From CAZBRS01 sp964494475 (lineage in GTDB: Bacteria > Myxococcota_A > UBA9042 > CAZBRS01): a stretch of 37,909 nucleotides of DNA. Below, one piece after another: positions 5,765 through 14,195 of this stretch (the first letter of the stretch is position 1; every line of letters begins with the position of its first letter). Position numbers and translations under genes: made by a program. The DNA is taken from the NCBI GenBank assembly GCA_964494475.1, contig CAZBRS010000056.1, forward strand, positions 1 through 37,909. Direction: 5' to 3'. Below the pieces are notes generated by a model that saw nothing but the letters and a program-made list of their open reading frames with translations, was not told the DNA's origin and searched no databases.

Positions 5765-8485
5765 ATGACGATCCCGCGCGCGCTCGTCGGCCTCGGCCTG
5801 GCCGTGCTGCTCCTCGCCTGCGGCGGTGGCGCAGGCGCCCACGACGTCTTGCCCGATCCCGGCCGCGACCTCGACGCCGAGCCGGCCGACGCGCGGGCCG
5901 ACGGCGAGGCCGACGCCCCCGGCGATGCGCGACCCGAGGCGCAGGAGGCGCTCCCCGAGCCCGTCGACGTCCCCGCGCCCGACGTCGCCGAGGTGATCGA
6001 CGAGGTGACACCGCCGCCGCCCGCGATCGTCTACCAGCCCGCCGACCCGGTCATCGTGCTCGACCCCGGCGCCAGCCCCTCCGAGGTGACCGCCGCCGAG
6101 GAGCTCCGGGCGCACTGGCTGGCCTGCACGGGCGCCGATCTGCCCATCCTCTCCGCTCCCCCTGCCCCGAGCGGCGTCGAGGGGGCCGACGACCCGCCCA
6201 TGCTCGTGGTCGGCGCCGGTCCCGCGGCCCTGGCCCTGGGCGTGGCCCCCGACCCCGCCTCGCTCGGCGAGCAGGGCTACGTGCTGAAGACCGTGCCGCC
6301 CCACGTGGTCGTCGTCGGCACGCCGGCCGCCGGCACGCTCTACGGCGTTCAGCGCTTCCTCGAGGAGTTCCTGGGCGTGCGCTGGTACGCGCCCGGCGTC
6401 ACGAAGGCCCCCACCCTCGCCAAGGTGGCCCTGCCCGCCCTCGACCGGCTCGTGAGGCCGGCCTTCCGGTGGCGCCACACGTCGTACGAGTGGCCGGGCG
6501 GCGACGGCGCCTTCTGGAATCGGCAGGGCGACAACAACGGCGACAAGGGCCCCGACGACCCCCTGGGCGTCGAGATCGCGTTCGACGGCCGCGCCCACAG
6601 CTACTTCACCTTCATCAGCCCCGACGAGTACTTCGACACCCACCCCGAGTACTTCAGCGAGATCGGCGGGCAGCGCCTGCGCGACGACACCCAACTCTGC
6701 CTCACGAACCCCGAGGTGCTCGATCTCGTGACCGAGAAGATGCTGGCCCGCATGGAGGCCATGCCCGGCGTGCTCCAGCACAACTTCTCGCAGCAGGACC
6801 ACTACAACTACTGCCAGTGCGACGCCTGCCGCGCCATGAACGAGGAGTACCAGACCAACGGCGGCACCCAGTTCTGGTTCGTGAACGAGCTCGCGAAGCG
6901 CACGTCGGCGGTCTATCCCGACAAGCAGATCGGCACGCTGGCCTACATGTACACCGAAGAGCCTCCCGTGGGCCTCGAGCTGCACCCCAACGTGGCCGTG
7001 TGGCTCTGCCACATGTTCCCGTCGTGCGACGCCCACCCCACCGAGACGTGCCCCCTCGAGGCCGACTACCTGCGCCGCGTGACCACGTGGAGCGGCCTCA
7101 CGAGCCACCTGTACATCTGGCACTACATCGTCGACTTCATGCACTACTACAACCCCTTCCCCAACCTGCAGGGGCTGGCGGCCAACCTGCGCCTGTACGA
7201 GACGCTGGGCATCGAGGGCGTCTACCTGCAGGGCATGGGGCACGGCGGCGGGGGCGGCGAGTTCAGCCTGCTGCGCCCCTGGTACGGCATGAAGCTGCTG
7301 TGGGACCCCTACGTCGACGCCGAGGCGCTGATCGACGACTTCCTGGCCGGCTACTACGGCGCGGCCGCGCCCTTCGTCCGCCAGTGGATCGACCGCCTCC
7401 ACGCCAAGGTGGCCGACGAAGGGATCCACATGCACCTGTACACGAACCCGGCCCAGGGCTACCTGACCGACGACGTGGTGGCCGACGGCGAGGCGTGGTT
7501 CGACGAGGCCGAGGCCGCGGTGGCCGGCGACGCCGAGCTGCTCGACCGCGTGCAGGTCGCGCGCATGCCCCTGCTGTACGCGCGCTTCTTCCCCCGGAAC
7601 GGCTACGAGCTCGTCGACGGCAAGCTGCACTGGCTGCACGCCATCCCGCCGGCCTCCGAGCTGAAGGCCTTCCTCGACCGCATGGCGGCCCACGGCTTCA
7701 CCACCGTGCGCGAAGCGGCGGGCGACGCGTCGACCATGAACCTGATCTACGCCATCGTGGGCAAGGACCAGGCGACCCGGACGATCGAGAACGAGCACCT
7801 GACCGTCGAGGTCGTGCCCTCGATGGGCGGCCGCGCGCTGCGCGTCACGCACAGGGCCTCGGGCCAGGCCGTCACGGCCTTCAACCGCGGCCCGAACCTG
7901 TTCTTCCCCTTCACCGGCGGCCTCGACGATCACGTGGGCGGCGAGTTCGAGTTCTACGGCTGGGTCGAGCCCGGCTTCGTGACCGCCGCGAGCCCCACGT
8001 CGCTGACGGTGCGCCTCACCACCATGAACGGCTACACCCTCGAGCGCACCCTCACCCTGGTCGACCAGCAGCCCGCGCTGCAGGTCTCGACCACCCTCAC
8101 GAACCCCTCGGCCGGTCCCGTCGAGGTGCGCCTGCGCTCGCACCTCGAGCTGGATCTCGGCGACCTGCCCTCCACGCGCGTGACCTTCACCGACAAGGGC
8201 GGGCAGGCCCACGACCAGGACCTGACCGGCCCCATCGCCGCCCTGCGCGAGGGCCGGCGCTTCTACGACCAGCAGTGCCCGGACGGTGCCTGGACGTTCG
8301 AGGGCTCCAAGGGCCTGGCGCTCACCCAGGCCTTCGACCCGGCCACCGTCGACTTCACCTGGGTCTATGCCTACCCGGCCAGCCTGGGCCAGCTCGACGT
8401 CGAGGTGTGGGCGCCCAAGACCGCTCTGGCGCCCGGCGAGTCGCTGACGACCTCGTACACGCTCGAAGTCCAGGCCGCCCCGTAG
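5765..8485 (+). CDS. DUF4838 glycosidase-like lipoprotein
   Basis: A 906-residue lipoprotein with lipobox LLLAC (Cys19) and an ideal GAGGAGG 5 nt before the ATG. An Asp/Ala/Pro tether runs to about residue 90. Next comes an N-terminal domain like that of GH67 alpha-glucuronidases (EVTAAEELRAHWLACTGADL, then GTLYGVQRFLEEFLGVRWY). A TIM-barrel-like DUF4838 region follows (HSYFTFISPDEYFDTHPEYF, the CxCDACR cluster, YLQGMGHGGGGGEF). The last ~240 residues begin ENEHLTVEVVPSMGGRALRV, look like a beta-sandwich and recall galactose-mutarotase-type folds. DUF4838 proteins are thought to be glycoside hydrolases, but the activity is not established, so the role in polysaccharide breakdown is inference. 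A repeat-family sequence (6158-6188) is embedded in the N-terminal domain. Confidence 0.85.
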   Translation: MTIPRALVGLGLAVLLLACGGGAGAHDVLPDPGRDLDAEPADARADGEADAPGDARPEAQEALPEPVDVPAPDVAEVIDEVTPPPPAIVYQPADPVIVLDPGASPSEVTAAEELRAHWLACTGADLPILSAPPAPSGVEGADDPPMLVVGAGPAALALGVAPDPASLGEQGYVLKTVPPHVVVVGTPAAGTLYGVQRFLEEFLGVRWYAPGVTKAPTLAKVALPALDRLVRPAFRWRHTSYEWPGGDGAFWNRQGDNNGDKGPDDPLGVEIAFDGRAHSYFTFISPDEYFDTHPEYFSEIGGQRLRDDTQLCLTNPEVLDLVTEKMLARMEAMPGVLQHNFSQQDHYNYCQCDACRAMNEEYQTNGGTQFWFVNELAKRTSAVYPDKQIGTLAYMYTEEPPVGLELHPNVAVWLCHMFPSCDAHPTETCPLEADYLRRVTTWSGLTSHLYIWHYIVDFMHYYNPFPNLQGLAANLRLYETLGIEGVYLQGMGHGGGGGEFSLLRPWYGMKLLWDPYVDAEALIDDFLAGYYGAAAPFVRQWIDRLHAKVADEGIHMHLYTNPAQGYLTDDVVADGEAWFDEAEAAVAGDAELLDRVQVARMPLLYARFFPRNGYELVDGKLHWLHAIPPASELKAFLDRMAAHGFTTVREAAGDASTMNLIYAIVGKDQATRTIENEHLTVEVVPSMGGRALRVTHRASGQAVTAFNRGPNLFFPFTGGLDDHVGGEFEFYGWVEPGFVTAASPTSLTVRLTTMNGYTLERTLTLVDQQPALQVSTTLTNPSAGPVEVRLRSHLELDLGDLPSTRVTFTDKGGQAHDQDLTGPIAALREGRRFYDQQCPDGAWTFEGSKGLALTQAFDPATVDFTWVYAYPASLGQLDVEVWAPKTALAPGESLTTSYTLEVQAAP
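6158..6188 (+). repeat. Repeat-family sequence inside the DUF4838 gene
   Basis: The 27-nt segment 6162-6188 begins ctgccccgag and ends cgtcgagggggccg. It matches 16511-16537 in the amidohydrolase gene at 25 of 27 positions. The ends CCCCCT and AGGGGG (6158-6163, 6180-6185) are inverted. It encodes APPAPSGVEGA, an insertion-like stretch before a conserved strand. It resembles a GC-rich version of the widespread CCCTGAGCGAAGTCGAAGGG repeat. Confidence 0.5.
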
Positions 8486-8573
8486 CTGCACCGTACCCGC
8501 GTTCCCCCTTGCATCCCGGCCAGCGGTGATTAGCTTGGGGTTCAATCAGCAGACTTAGCGGTGGGGGGATCTC

Positions 8574-9101
8574 GTGCTGAAGAAGCTCATCCTGGTGGTC
8601 TTGCTGCTCGTGATCGCCCTGCTCGCCTACGCCACGACCTTGCCCGACTCGTTCCGCGTGCGGCGCGGCCTCACCCTCCAGGCCCCGCACAGCCACGTCT
8701 TCGCCCTCGTCGACGATCTGCGCGCCTGGCGCGCGTGGAGCCCCTGGTCCCGGCTCGACCCCGCCATGAAGGTGACCTACGGCGGCCCCGCCACCGGCCG
8801 CGGCGCCACCTACGACTGGGAGGGCAACAGCGACGTGGGCAGGGGGCGCATGGAGATCATCGATTCGACCCCGCCCGACCGCGTCGTCATCAAGCTCGAC
8901 TTCTTCGCGCCCTTCGAGGCCCACAACACGACCGTGTTCACGTTCGAGGACAACCACGGCGCCACGAACGTCACCTGGACCATGAGCGGCCCGAGCCCCC
9001 TGCTCTCGAAGCTGATGCAGGTGTTCATGCCCTTCGACGAGATGATCGGCAAGGACTTCGAGCAGGGCCTCGCGAACCTGAAGGCGGTGGCCGAAAAGTA
9101 G
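8574..9101 (+). CDS. Membrane-anchored SRPBCC (polyketide cyclase/START-like) protein
   Basis: A 175-residue protein beginning at GTG (8574), with a G-rich ribosome-binding site (GGGGGG, about 8562-8567) 6 nt upstream. Residues 3-20 (KKLILVVLLLVIALLAYA) form an N-terminal membrane segment. The rest is an SRPBCC helix-grip domain: APHSHVFALVDDLRAWRAWSPWSRLDP is the usual family opening and TPPDRVVIKLDFFAPFEAHNTTVFTFE the central strands. These domains bind small hydrophobic ligands; the ligand is unknown. The gene is 88 nt downstream of the DUF4838 gene on the same strand. The S46 peptidase gene converges on it with only 2 nt between stop codons. Confidence 0.85.
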   Translation: MLKKLILVVLLLVIALLAYATTLPDSFRVRRGLTLQAPHSHVFALVDDLRAWRAWSPWSRLDPAMKVTYGGPATGRGATYDWEGNSDVGRGRMEIIDSTPPDRVVIKLDFFAPFEAHNTTVFTFEDNHGATNVTWTMSGPSPLLSKLMQVFMPFDEMIGKDFEQGLANLKAVAEK

Positions 9102-9103
9102 GC

Positions 9104-11353
9104 CTACCTTCCGTACGGGACCCCCATCTCCGTCAGCAGGTGGCCGGCGCCGGCCACCACGTCGAGGTACCACAGGATGGCCGGGGTCGCGACCCAGATG
9201 TTGCGCGAGCGCTCGGGCGCGTAGCCGTAGTCGCCTGCGATGTTCTCGTAGACGCGGTCGAAGTTCAGGCCCACCAGGCGACCGCGCCCGTCGAGCACCG
9301 GGCTGCCCGAGTTGCCGCCCGTGGTGTCGGCGTTCGAGAGCATGGCCACGATCACGTCGCCGCGGCGGGGGTCGGCCCAAGGCCCGTGGCGGCGGGCGGC
9401 GATGGCCTCCTGCACCGCCGAAGGGGCCTCGAAGGGCGCCTGCCCCGTGACCTTGGCGGCCAGGCCGGCGAGCGTGGTAGCGGGCGAGTGCCACTGGCCG
9501 TCGCGGGGCGCGTAGCCGGCCACGTGGGCGAAGCTGACGCGCGGCGTGTTGTTGGCGTCGGGGTAGAAGCGCGCCCCCGAGAAGGCGAGCAGTGACGCGA
9601 GCCACGGGCGCGCCAGGCGAAATCGCGCGCCGACCCGGGCGCGCTCGCGGGCGTCGTAGGCGTCGAGCTCGGGGGCCAGGGCCAGGGCCAGGTCGAGCAG
9701 CGGATCCCCCGCTCCTCCCAGGGTCGAAAGGTCGGCGTCGAGCCACGCCAGGCGCGCGGCCTCGTCGTCGAGGAGCGTGCCCTCGGCCCAGGCGGTCACA
9801 CGCTCCCGCACCGTGCCTTCGTCGCAGCGCCCCCCGAGCAGCCGGCGCAGGGTCGGCAAGCCCTCGGCGTCGGGCAGCCCGCACAGGCGCGCCGTGAAGA
9901 GGGCCATCACCTCCTGGTCGGCGCGGGCGTCGAAGCTGCGCGTCAGGCGGCGGAAGGCCGCCTCGAGGTCCACGCGGTCGCGGAGCTGGAAGCCCGGCTC
10001 CCGTTCGCCGTCGGGCTTCTGCCCTTCACGCGCCCACTTCGTGAGCGCCCGCGCCACCCCGAAGAGCTGCGCGGCGCGCGGCCAGTACGAGAGCCACAGG
10101 TCACGCTCGCGGCCGACGACCTCGCCAGCCTCGAAGGCCTCGAGGGCGTCGAGGGCGCCCCCCCAGCGCACCGCTCGCTCGCGCTCGGCCAGCACCCAGT
10201 TGCGCCAGGCGACCTCGCGCTCGCGGGCCCGCTCGACGGTGCGATTCCGCGCCAGGCCTTCGACCATGCCGCGCGCGTTCAGCAGGCCGTTCTCGATCCC
10301 GTTCACCCACGAGGCGATCGCCAGGCGCCCCTCGGGACGCAGGCCGGCGCCGCGCTCGAGCGCCCCGAGCCAGGCTTCGAACAGCCCGGCCCGCGCGGGG
10401 TGAAGCCAATCGCGGGCCTCGGCCAGGGCCCGGGCCGATTCGTAGCGCCGGGTGCGTCCGGGCTTGCCCGCCACCATCACGAGGTCGCCCGGGGCCGGCG
10501 CGACCGGCGCCACCGCCAGGAAGCGCGCCGGGCGGTAGGGCACGTTGGCCGGGGAGGGAGGCGCGGGCCGCCCGTCGGGGCCCACGTAGGCGCGCAGCAG
10601 CGCGAAGTCGAGGGTGTGCCGGGGCCAGCGCCAGTTGTCGACCGCGCCGCCGAACGAGCCCAGCGACTCGGGGGGCGCGGCCACCACCCGCACGTCGCGC
10701 AGCTCGAGGTTCTCCAGCAGGGCGAAGCGCAGGCCGTCGTTCTCGCGGCTGACGGCGCAGCGTACGTCGGGCTGCCGCTCGCAGGCGGCCACGAGCTCGG
10801 TCTCGACGCGCGCCAGGGCCCGGGCCAGGCCCTCGTCGTCGAGCCCCGGGGGCAAGCGGGCCAGCACCTGCTCCGTCACGTCGGACTGGCGCAGGAAGAC
10901 GTAGACCACCGAGCCGGGCGCGGTCAGCTCGTCGGCGCGCGAGGGCGCCACGAAGCCGTCGGCCAGCACGTTGCGCCCGGGCGTGGAGTTTCGCGCCAGC
11001 AGGCCGTGGGCGCAGTGATGGTTCGTGAGCAGCAGGCCCTCGGCCGACACGAAGCTGGCCGTGCACCCGGGCAGGCCCGCGACCGCGCCGAGCAGCCCGC
11101 CCCGGTCGGCCGACCACAGCTCGGAGAGCGGCACCTGGAGGCCGCGGGCCCGGAGCGCCCCCTCGTCCAGGTCGCCGAGGTCGCGCCACGGCCACATGCC
11201 CTCGCCCGATGGTGGCAGGGGCGCCAGCTCGGGGAAGGCCGACGCCCGCGCGACGTCGCCCTCCGCCGGCGAGGGCCCCGTGCTGGCGCAGCCGAGGGAG
11301 AGGAGGACCAGCCACGCCAACGCCACCGAACGACCTCGCACGCCTCGTGCCAT
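9104..11353 (-). CDS. S46 family dipeptidyl-peptidase (DPP7/DPP11-like), lipoprotein
   Basis: A 749-residue secreted serine exopeptidase with signal LVLLSLGC (lipid-modified Cys22). The trypsin-fold catalytic residues are visible: His113 in TNHHCAHG and Ser682 in GGNSGSPVLDGRG; the Asp lies in the EN/DNWRWPRHTLDFAL region. S46 enzymes remove dipeptides from the N-terminus of oligopeptides in the periplasm. After the serine the sequence reads GLNFDR, with Arg700 where DPP11 has the arginine that selects Asp/Glu at P1 (DPP7 has Gly). An acid-specific DPP11-like activity is therefore inferred. The large helical domain (about 330-570) fits the family, and the length is close to the usual 700-720 plus a linker. 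It is the second gene of an operon, 12 nt after a Cys-rich lipoprotein gene. Confidence 0.9.
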   Translation of the reverse strand: MARGVRGRSVALAWLVLLSLGCASTGPSPAEGDVARASAFPELAPLPPSGEGMWPWRDLGDLDEGALRARGLQVPLSELWSADRGGLLGAVAGLPGCTASFVSAEGLLLTNHHCAHGLLARNSTPGRNVLADGFVAPSRADELTAPGSVVYVFLRQSDVTEQVLARLPPGLDDEGLARALARVETELVAACERQPDVRCAVSRENDGLRFALLENLELRDVRVVAAPPESLGSFGGAVDNWRWPRHTLDFALLRAYVGPDGRPAPPSPANVPYRPARFLAVAPVAPAPGDLVMVAGKPGRTRRYESARALAEARDWLHPARAGLFEAWLGALERGAGLRPEGRLAIASWVNGIENGLLNARGMVEGLARNRTVERAREREVAWRNWVLAERERAVRWGGALDALEAFEAGEVVGRERDLWLSYWPRAAQLFGVARALTKWAREGQKPDGEREPGFQLRDRVDLEAAFRRLTRSFDARADQEVMALFTARLCGLPDAEGLPTLRRLLGGRCDEGTVRERVTAWAEGTLLDDEAARLAWLDADLSTLGGAGDPLLDLALALAPELDAYDARERARVGARFRLARPWLASLLAFSGARFYPDANNTPRVSFAHVAGYAPRDGQWHSPATTLAGLAAKVTGQAPFEAPSAVQEAIAARRHGPWADPRRGDVIVAMLSNADTTGGNSGSPVLDGRGRLVGLNFDRVYENIAGDYGYAPERSRNIWVATPAILWYLDVVAGAGHLLTEMGVPYGR

Positions 11354-11365
11354 CTCGCCCTCTCG

Positions 11366-12784
11366 TCAGAAGCAGATACCCAGGTTGGCGTCGGCGCCGT
11401 AGACCTGCAGGCAGGCGGTCCCGTTCGGGCAGTCGCCCGGCGTGTCCATGCGGCAGTAGGCCAGGCACGTGGGCCCGGCGCCGAGGTCCTGGCAGCGCAC
11501 GTTGGGCCCGCACCAGGCGCCGGAGGGGGCGCAGGGCTGGCCTGCGGCCTTGTTCAGGGCGTCGACCTCGCAGGTGCCGAGCCAGGTCTTTCGGAGCGCG
11601 CAGAACGAGCCGGGGTCGGGACAATCGGACGCGGGGCCGAACGGCCGGCAGGTGCGCGCGCAGGTGGCCTGAACGTCGGCCGCCGGCGCGGTGCAAGACG
11701 CCCCCGGCGCGCAGGCCCACCAGGCGCCGGCCTTGGCGCAGTCGGCGCCGACCGGGGCGGCTCCGGTGGCGTAGCAGGCGCCCAGGGTGGGGCCCACGGG
11801 CGCGCAGGCCTGGCCGGCCGGGCACTGCGGGGCGCAGCCCTGCCCCTCGGGGCACGGCGGGCTCCAGGGGTCGCAGGCCGAGAGGCACACCCCGAACGAC
11901 GGGATGCCGAGGTCGACGCACGCCAGGCCCTGACCCGGGCACGCGCCGGGCTCTCCCCCGCCCGCGCCGGGCGCGCAGAAGGGCACGCAGCGACCGCCGG
12001 CCGGCCCCTCGAGCAGGCAGGTCAGCCCGTCGGCGCAGAGGCCCACGCCGGTGCCGCAGGCGTCGCCGGTCTGCTTCGCGCCCGCGGGCTGGCAGCTGCC
12101 CGTGCCATCGGCGGCGGGCAGGCACGAGAGGTCGGCGGCGCCGCAGCCGGCCGGTTCGTACGGAGTGCAGGCGCGCGCGAAGCACACGCCCAGCTCGGGA
12201 GCCGAGCCCCAGGCCCCGCGGCACCACTGGCCCGAGGGGCAATCAGGATCGGCGCGATGGCAGGGAGCAGCGCAGGCGCCCTCGACGCACGCCAGGCCGG
12301 CCGCGCAGGCCTGGGCGGGCTCGAGCGCGCCGACCGCGCAGGGCACGCCCGCGCCAGCGACACCCGCCGGGACGCACGCGAAGAGCCCGCCGTCCTCGGG
12401 CAGACAGGTGCCGCCCGCTGGTCCTGCATCGGCGCACGCCGCCGTGTCGAAGGCCTCGCACGTCACGGCTACGGAGCCGTCGCCCTCGGAGCCGTCGTCG
12501 TCGGGAGTCGCCAGGTCGGGGTCGGGGTCGGCGTTCGCGTCCTCGCGCGCGGCGTCGGGCGCTCCGTCGTTCCCCCCGTCGAGCTCTCCGGTCGCTCCCG
12601 GGTCCTGGCCCGGATCGGAGCCCGGCCCGGCATCGATCGTCTCGTCGGGGCCCTCGTCGGCGAGCCTGGCGTCGCCCGCACCGTCGACGAGCCGCCCATC
12701 GGCGCCCGTGTCCTGCCGGGAGGTGCCGCCGCACGCCGCGAGCGTGATCGCACCGACCACCAGCAGCCATCGTCGCCCCGCCAT
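11366..12784 (-). CDS. Cysteine-rich secreted lipoprotein, function unknown
   Basis: A 472-residue protein. The frame is open further upstream, but the ATG at 12784 gives a proper lipoprotein signal (MAGRRWLLVVGAITLAAC, Cys18), so it is chosen; the ribosome-binding site is weak (GGGGTG). An Asp/Gly/Pro-rich tether (about 20-100) precedes roughly 370 residues with dozens of cysteines. These fall in irregular repeats of the pattern C-x(3-6)-C-x(4-8)-C(P/x)xGxxC, for example DCPSGQWCRGAWGSAPELGVC, PCPEGQGCAPQCPAGQAC and DCPNGTACLQVYG. The cysteines probably form disulfides in a rigid, protease-resistant surface rod. No enzyme motif is seen. Proteins like this are common in Myxococcota-type genomes. 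It is first in an operon with the S46 peptidase. Confidence 0.8.
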   Translation of the reverse strand: MAGRRWLLVVGAITLAACGGTSRQDTGADGRLVDGAGDARLADEGPDETIDAGPGSDPGQDPGATGELDGGNDGAPDAAREDANADPDPDLATPDDDGSEGDGSVAVTCEAFDTAACADAGPAGGTCLPEDGGLFACVPAGVAGAGVPCAVGALEPAQACAAGLACVEGACAAPCHRADPDCPSGQWCRGAWGSAPELGVCFARACTPYEPAGCGAADLSCLPAADGTGSCQPAGAKQTGDACGTGVGLCADGLTCLLEGPAGGRCVPFCAPGAGGGEPGACPGQGLACVDLGIPSFGVCLSACDPWSPPCPEGQGCAPQCPAGQACAPVGPTLGACYATGAAPVGADCAKAGAWWACAPGASCTAPAADVQATCARTCRPFGPASDCPDPGSFCALRKTWLGTCEVDALNKAAGQPCAPSGAWCGPNVRCQDLGAGPTCLAYCRMDTPGDCPNGTACLQVYGADANLGICF

Positions 12785-12864
12785 CGTGCACCCCGCCGCG
12801 CTCCGTTGCGCATCACCGTAACAACGGACCACCCCGTCCGCAAGCCGCGCGTAGAGCCACGCGC

Positions 12865-12893
12865 TCGACCGGCGACGCCATGCCATGTATCGT
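12865..12893 (+). promoter_or_regulatory. Candidate promoter for the ATP-grasp gene
   Basis: TCGACC (12865-12870), a 17-nt spacer and TATCGT (12888-12893), about 30 nt before the ATG at 12922. In the same intergenic stretch a weaker candidate for the divergent Cys-rich gene is TTGCGG (12843-12838), 17 nt, TACGGT (12820-12815) on the minus strand. Confidence 0.38.
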
Positions 12894-12921
12894 GACCCCA
12901 GCGCTCGCGCTTGGAGTCCGC

Positions 12922-14079
12922 ATGAACGTCCTGTGCATCTCGCCCGGGTTCCCTGCCAACTTCGTGAACTTCCCGCTGGCCCTCCGCCGCACGGGCGCCA
13001 CCGTGCTGGGCCTGGGCGACGTGCCGTGGGAGCAGCTCCGCCCCGACCTGCAGGACGCGCTGGCCGAGTACTACCACGTGCCCGATCTCGGCGACCACGA
13101 CGCCATGCGGAGGGGCACCGAGCACCTCATCGCCAGGCACGGGCGCCTCGACCGGCTCGAGTCGCACACGGAGCACTGGCTCGAGATCGACGCGCGCCTG
13201 CGCGACGACTTCGACATCCCGGGCCAGCGCCCCGCCGACCTGGCGAAGAACCGACACAAGCTGGGCATGAAGCGCGTGTTCCGCGACCACGGCATCCCCT
13301 GCGCCGACGGCGCGCCCGCCGAGAGCCCGGCCAACGTGCGGGCCTTCGCCAAGGCCTTCGGCTTTCCCGTGATCCTGAAGCCCGACGTGGGCGCCGGCGC
13401 CGCGGGAGCCTTTCGCGTCACGAACGCCTCCCAGCTCGAGTCCGCCCTCGAGGGGCTGCCTGCCGGCTACCTGGTCGAGAACGTGCTCACCGGCGATCTG
13501 GTCAGCTTCGACGGCCTGGTCGACGCCGAGGGGCGTATCCTGTTCTTCACGTCGCACGAGTTCTCGGCCGGGATCCTCGAGACCGTGGCCGAGGCACGCC
13601 CCTTCCACTACCACACGGTGCGCGACGTCGACCCGACCCTCGAGGCCCTGGGACGACGCGTCGTGGCGGCCTTCGACCTGCGAGAGCGGTTCTTCCACGT
13701 CGAGTTCTTCCGGCGGGGCCCCGGCGACTACGCCGCGCTCGAGGTGAACGTGCGCCCGCCCGGCGGACCGTCGCTCGACCTCATGAACCTGTCGTGCGAC
13801 ATCGATCTCTTCCAGGCCTGGGCCGACCTGCTGGTGCACGGCCGCTGGCCCTGGCCCTGGCAGCGCCTGTACCACGCGGCCTGGGTCGGCCGCCGCACCG
13901 GCGTGCCCTATCGCTGGTCGCACGAGCAACTCTGCGAGCGCCACGGCGCGCTGCTGGTCGACACGGTGGCCCAGCCCGACGCCTTCGCCGCCGTCATGGG
14001 CAACTGGGGCTACCTGCTGCGGCACCCCGAGCTGCCGCGCCTCTACGAAGCCATCGCCGAGATCGAGGCCGAGAGCTGA
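12922..14079 (+). CDS. ATP-grasp ligase of unknown substrate
   Basis: A 385-residue cytosolic enzyme. The frame is open 42 nt further upstream, but ATG 12922 has GGAG 5 nt before it and starts the pre-ATP-grasp domain cleanly (MNVLCISPGFPANFVNFPLA). The ATP-grasp core has the expected elements: NRHKLGMKRVFRDHGIPC, the lysine-bearing strand FPVILKPDVGAGAAGAFRV, the ENVLTGDLVSFDGLVD strand, and the metal-binding end VEFFRR...ALEVNVRPPGG. Family members join a carboxylate to an amine, thiol or similar group through an acyl-phosphate. No neighbouring biosynthetic gene on the same strand hints at the substrate. The stop codon sits inside the stem of a strong terminator hairpin, so this is probably a single-gene unit. 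Confidence 0.85.
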   Translation: MNVLCISPGFPANFVNFPLALRRTGATVLGLGDVPWEQLRPDLQDALAEYYHVPDLGDHDAMRRGTEHLIARHGRLDRLESHTEHWLEIDARLRDDFDIPGQRPADLAKNRHKLGMKRVFRDHGIPCADGAPAESPANVRAFAKAFGFPVILKPDVGAGAAGAFRVTNASQLESALEGLPAGYLVENVLTGDLVSFDGLVDAEGRILFFTSHEFSAGILETVAEARPFHYHTVRDVDPTLEALGRRVVAAFDLRERFFHVEFFRRGPGDYAALEVNVRPPGGPSLDLMNLSCDIDLFQAWADLLVHGRWPWPWQRLYHAAWVGRRTGVPYRWSHEQLCERHGALLVDTVAQPDAFAAVMGNWGYLLRHPELPRLYEAIAEIEAES

Positions 14080-14106
14080 GAGCCCTCAGCTCTCGGATTG
14101 TTGTTT
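14069..14106 (+). terminator. Rho-independent terminator of the ATP-grasp gene
   Basis: A perfect 12-bp stem, CCGAGAGCTGAG (14069-14080) with CTCAGCTCTCGG (14085-14096), closes on a 4-nt loop AGCC. It is followed by the T-rich stretch attgttgttt. The ATP-grasp stop codon lies within the left arm. Confidence 0.75.
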
Positions 14107-14107
14107 A

Positions 14108-14195
14108 CGGCGTGGGCGCCCGGAGCCCACGCCGGGCGCGCTCCCGATAGTCGCGCGCGGGTCGGCCCGCGCGGGCGCAGCGAGCAGCGCCCCTA
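14108..14195. repeat. Cluster of intergenic hairpins between convergent genes
   Basis: Three successive hairpins. CGGCGTGGGC/GCCCACGCCG forms a 10-bp stem with a 7-nt loop (14108-14134). CGCGCGGG/CCCGCGCG forms an 8-bp stem with a 4-nt loop (14154-14173). GGGCGC/GCGCCC forms a 6-bp stem (14173-14192). Read on the minus strand the last begins GTAGGGGCGC and overlaps the esterase stop codon. It resembles the common GTAGGG...CCCTAC intergenic palindromes. The cluster may also terminate the esterase transcript. Confidence 0.65.

Noticed and set aside
5648..8545. Extension of the minus-strand hydrolase frame by about 970 codons upstream
   Set aside because: It runs antisense to the DUF4838 gene. 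The lipoprotein signal with its ribosome-binding site at 5647 is the real start.
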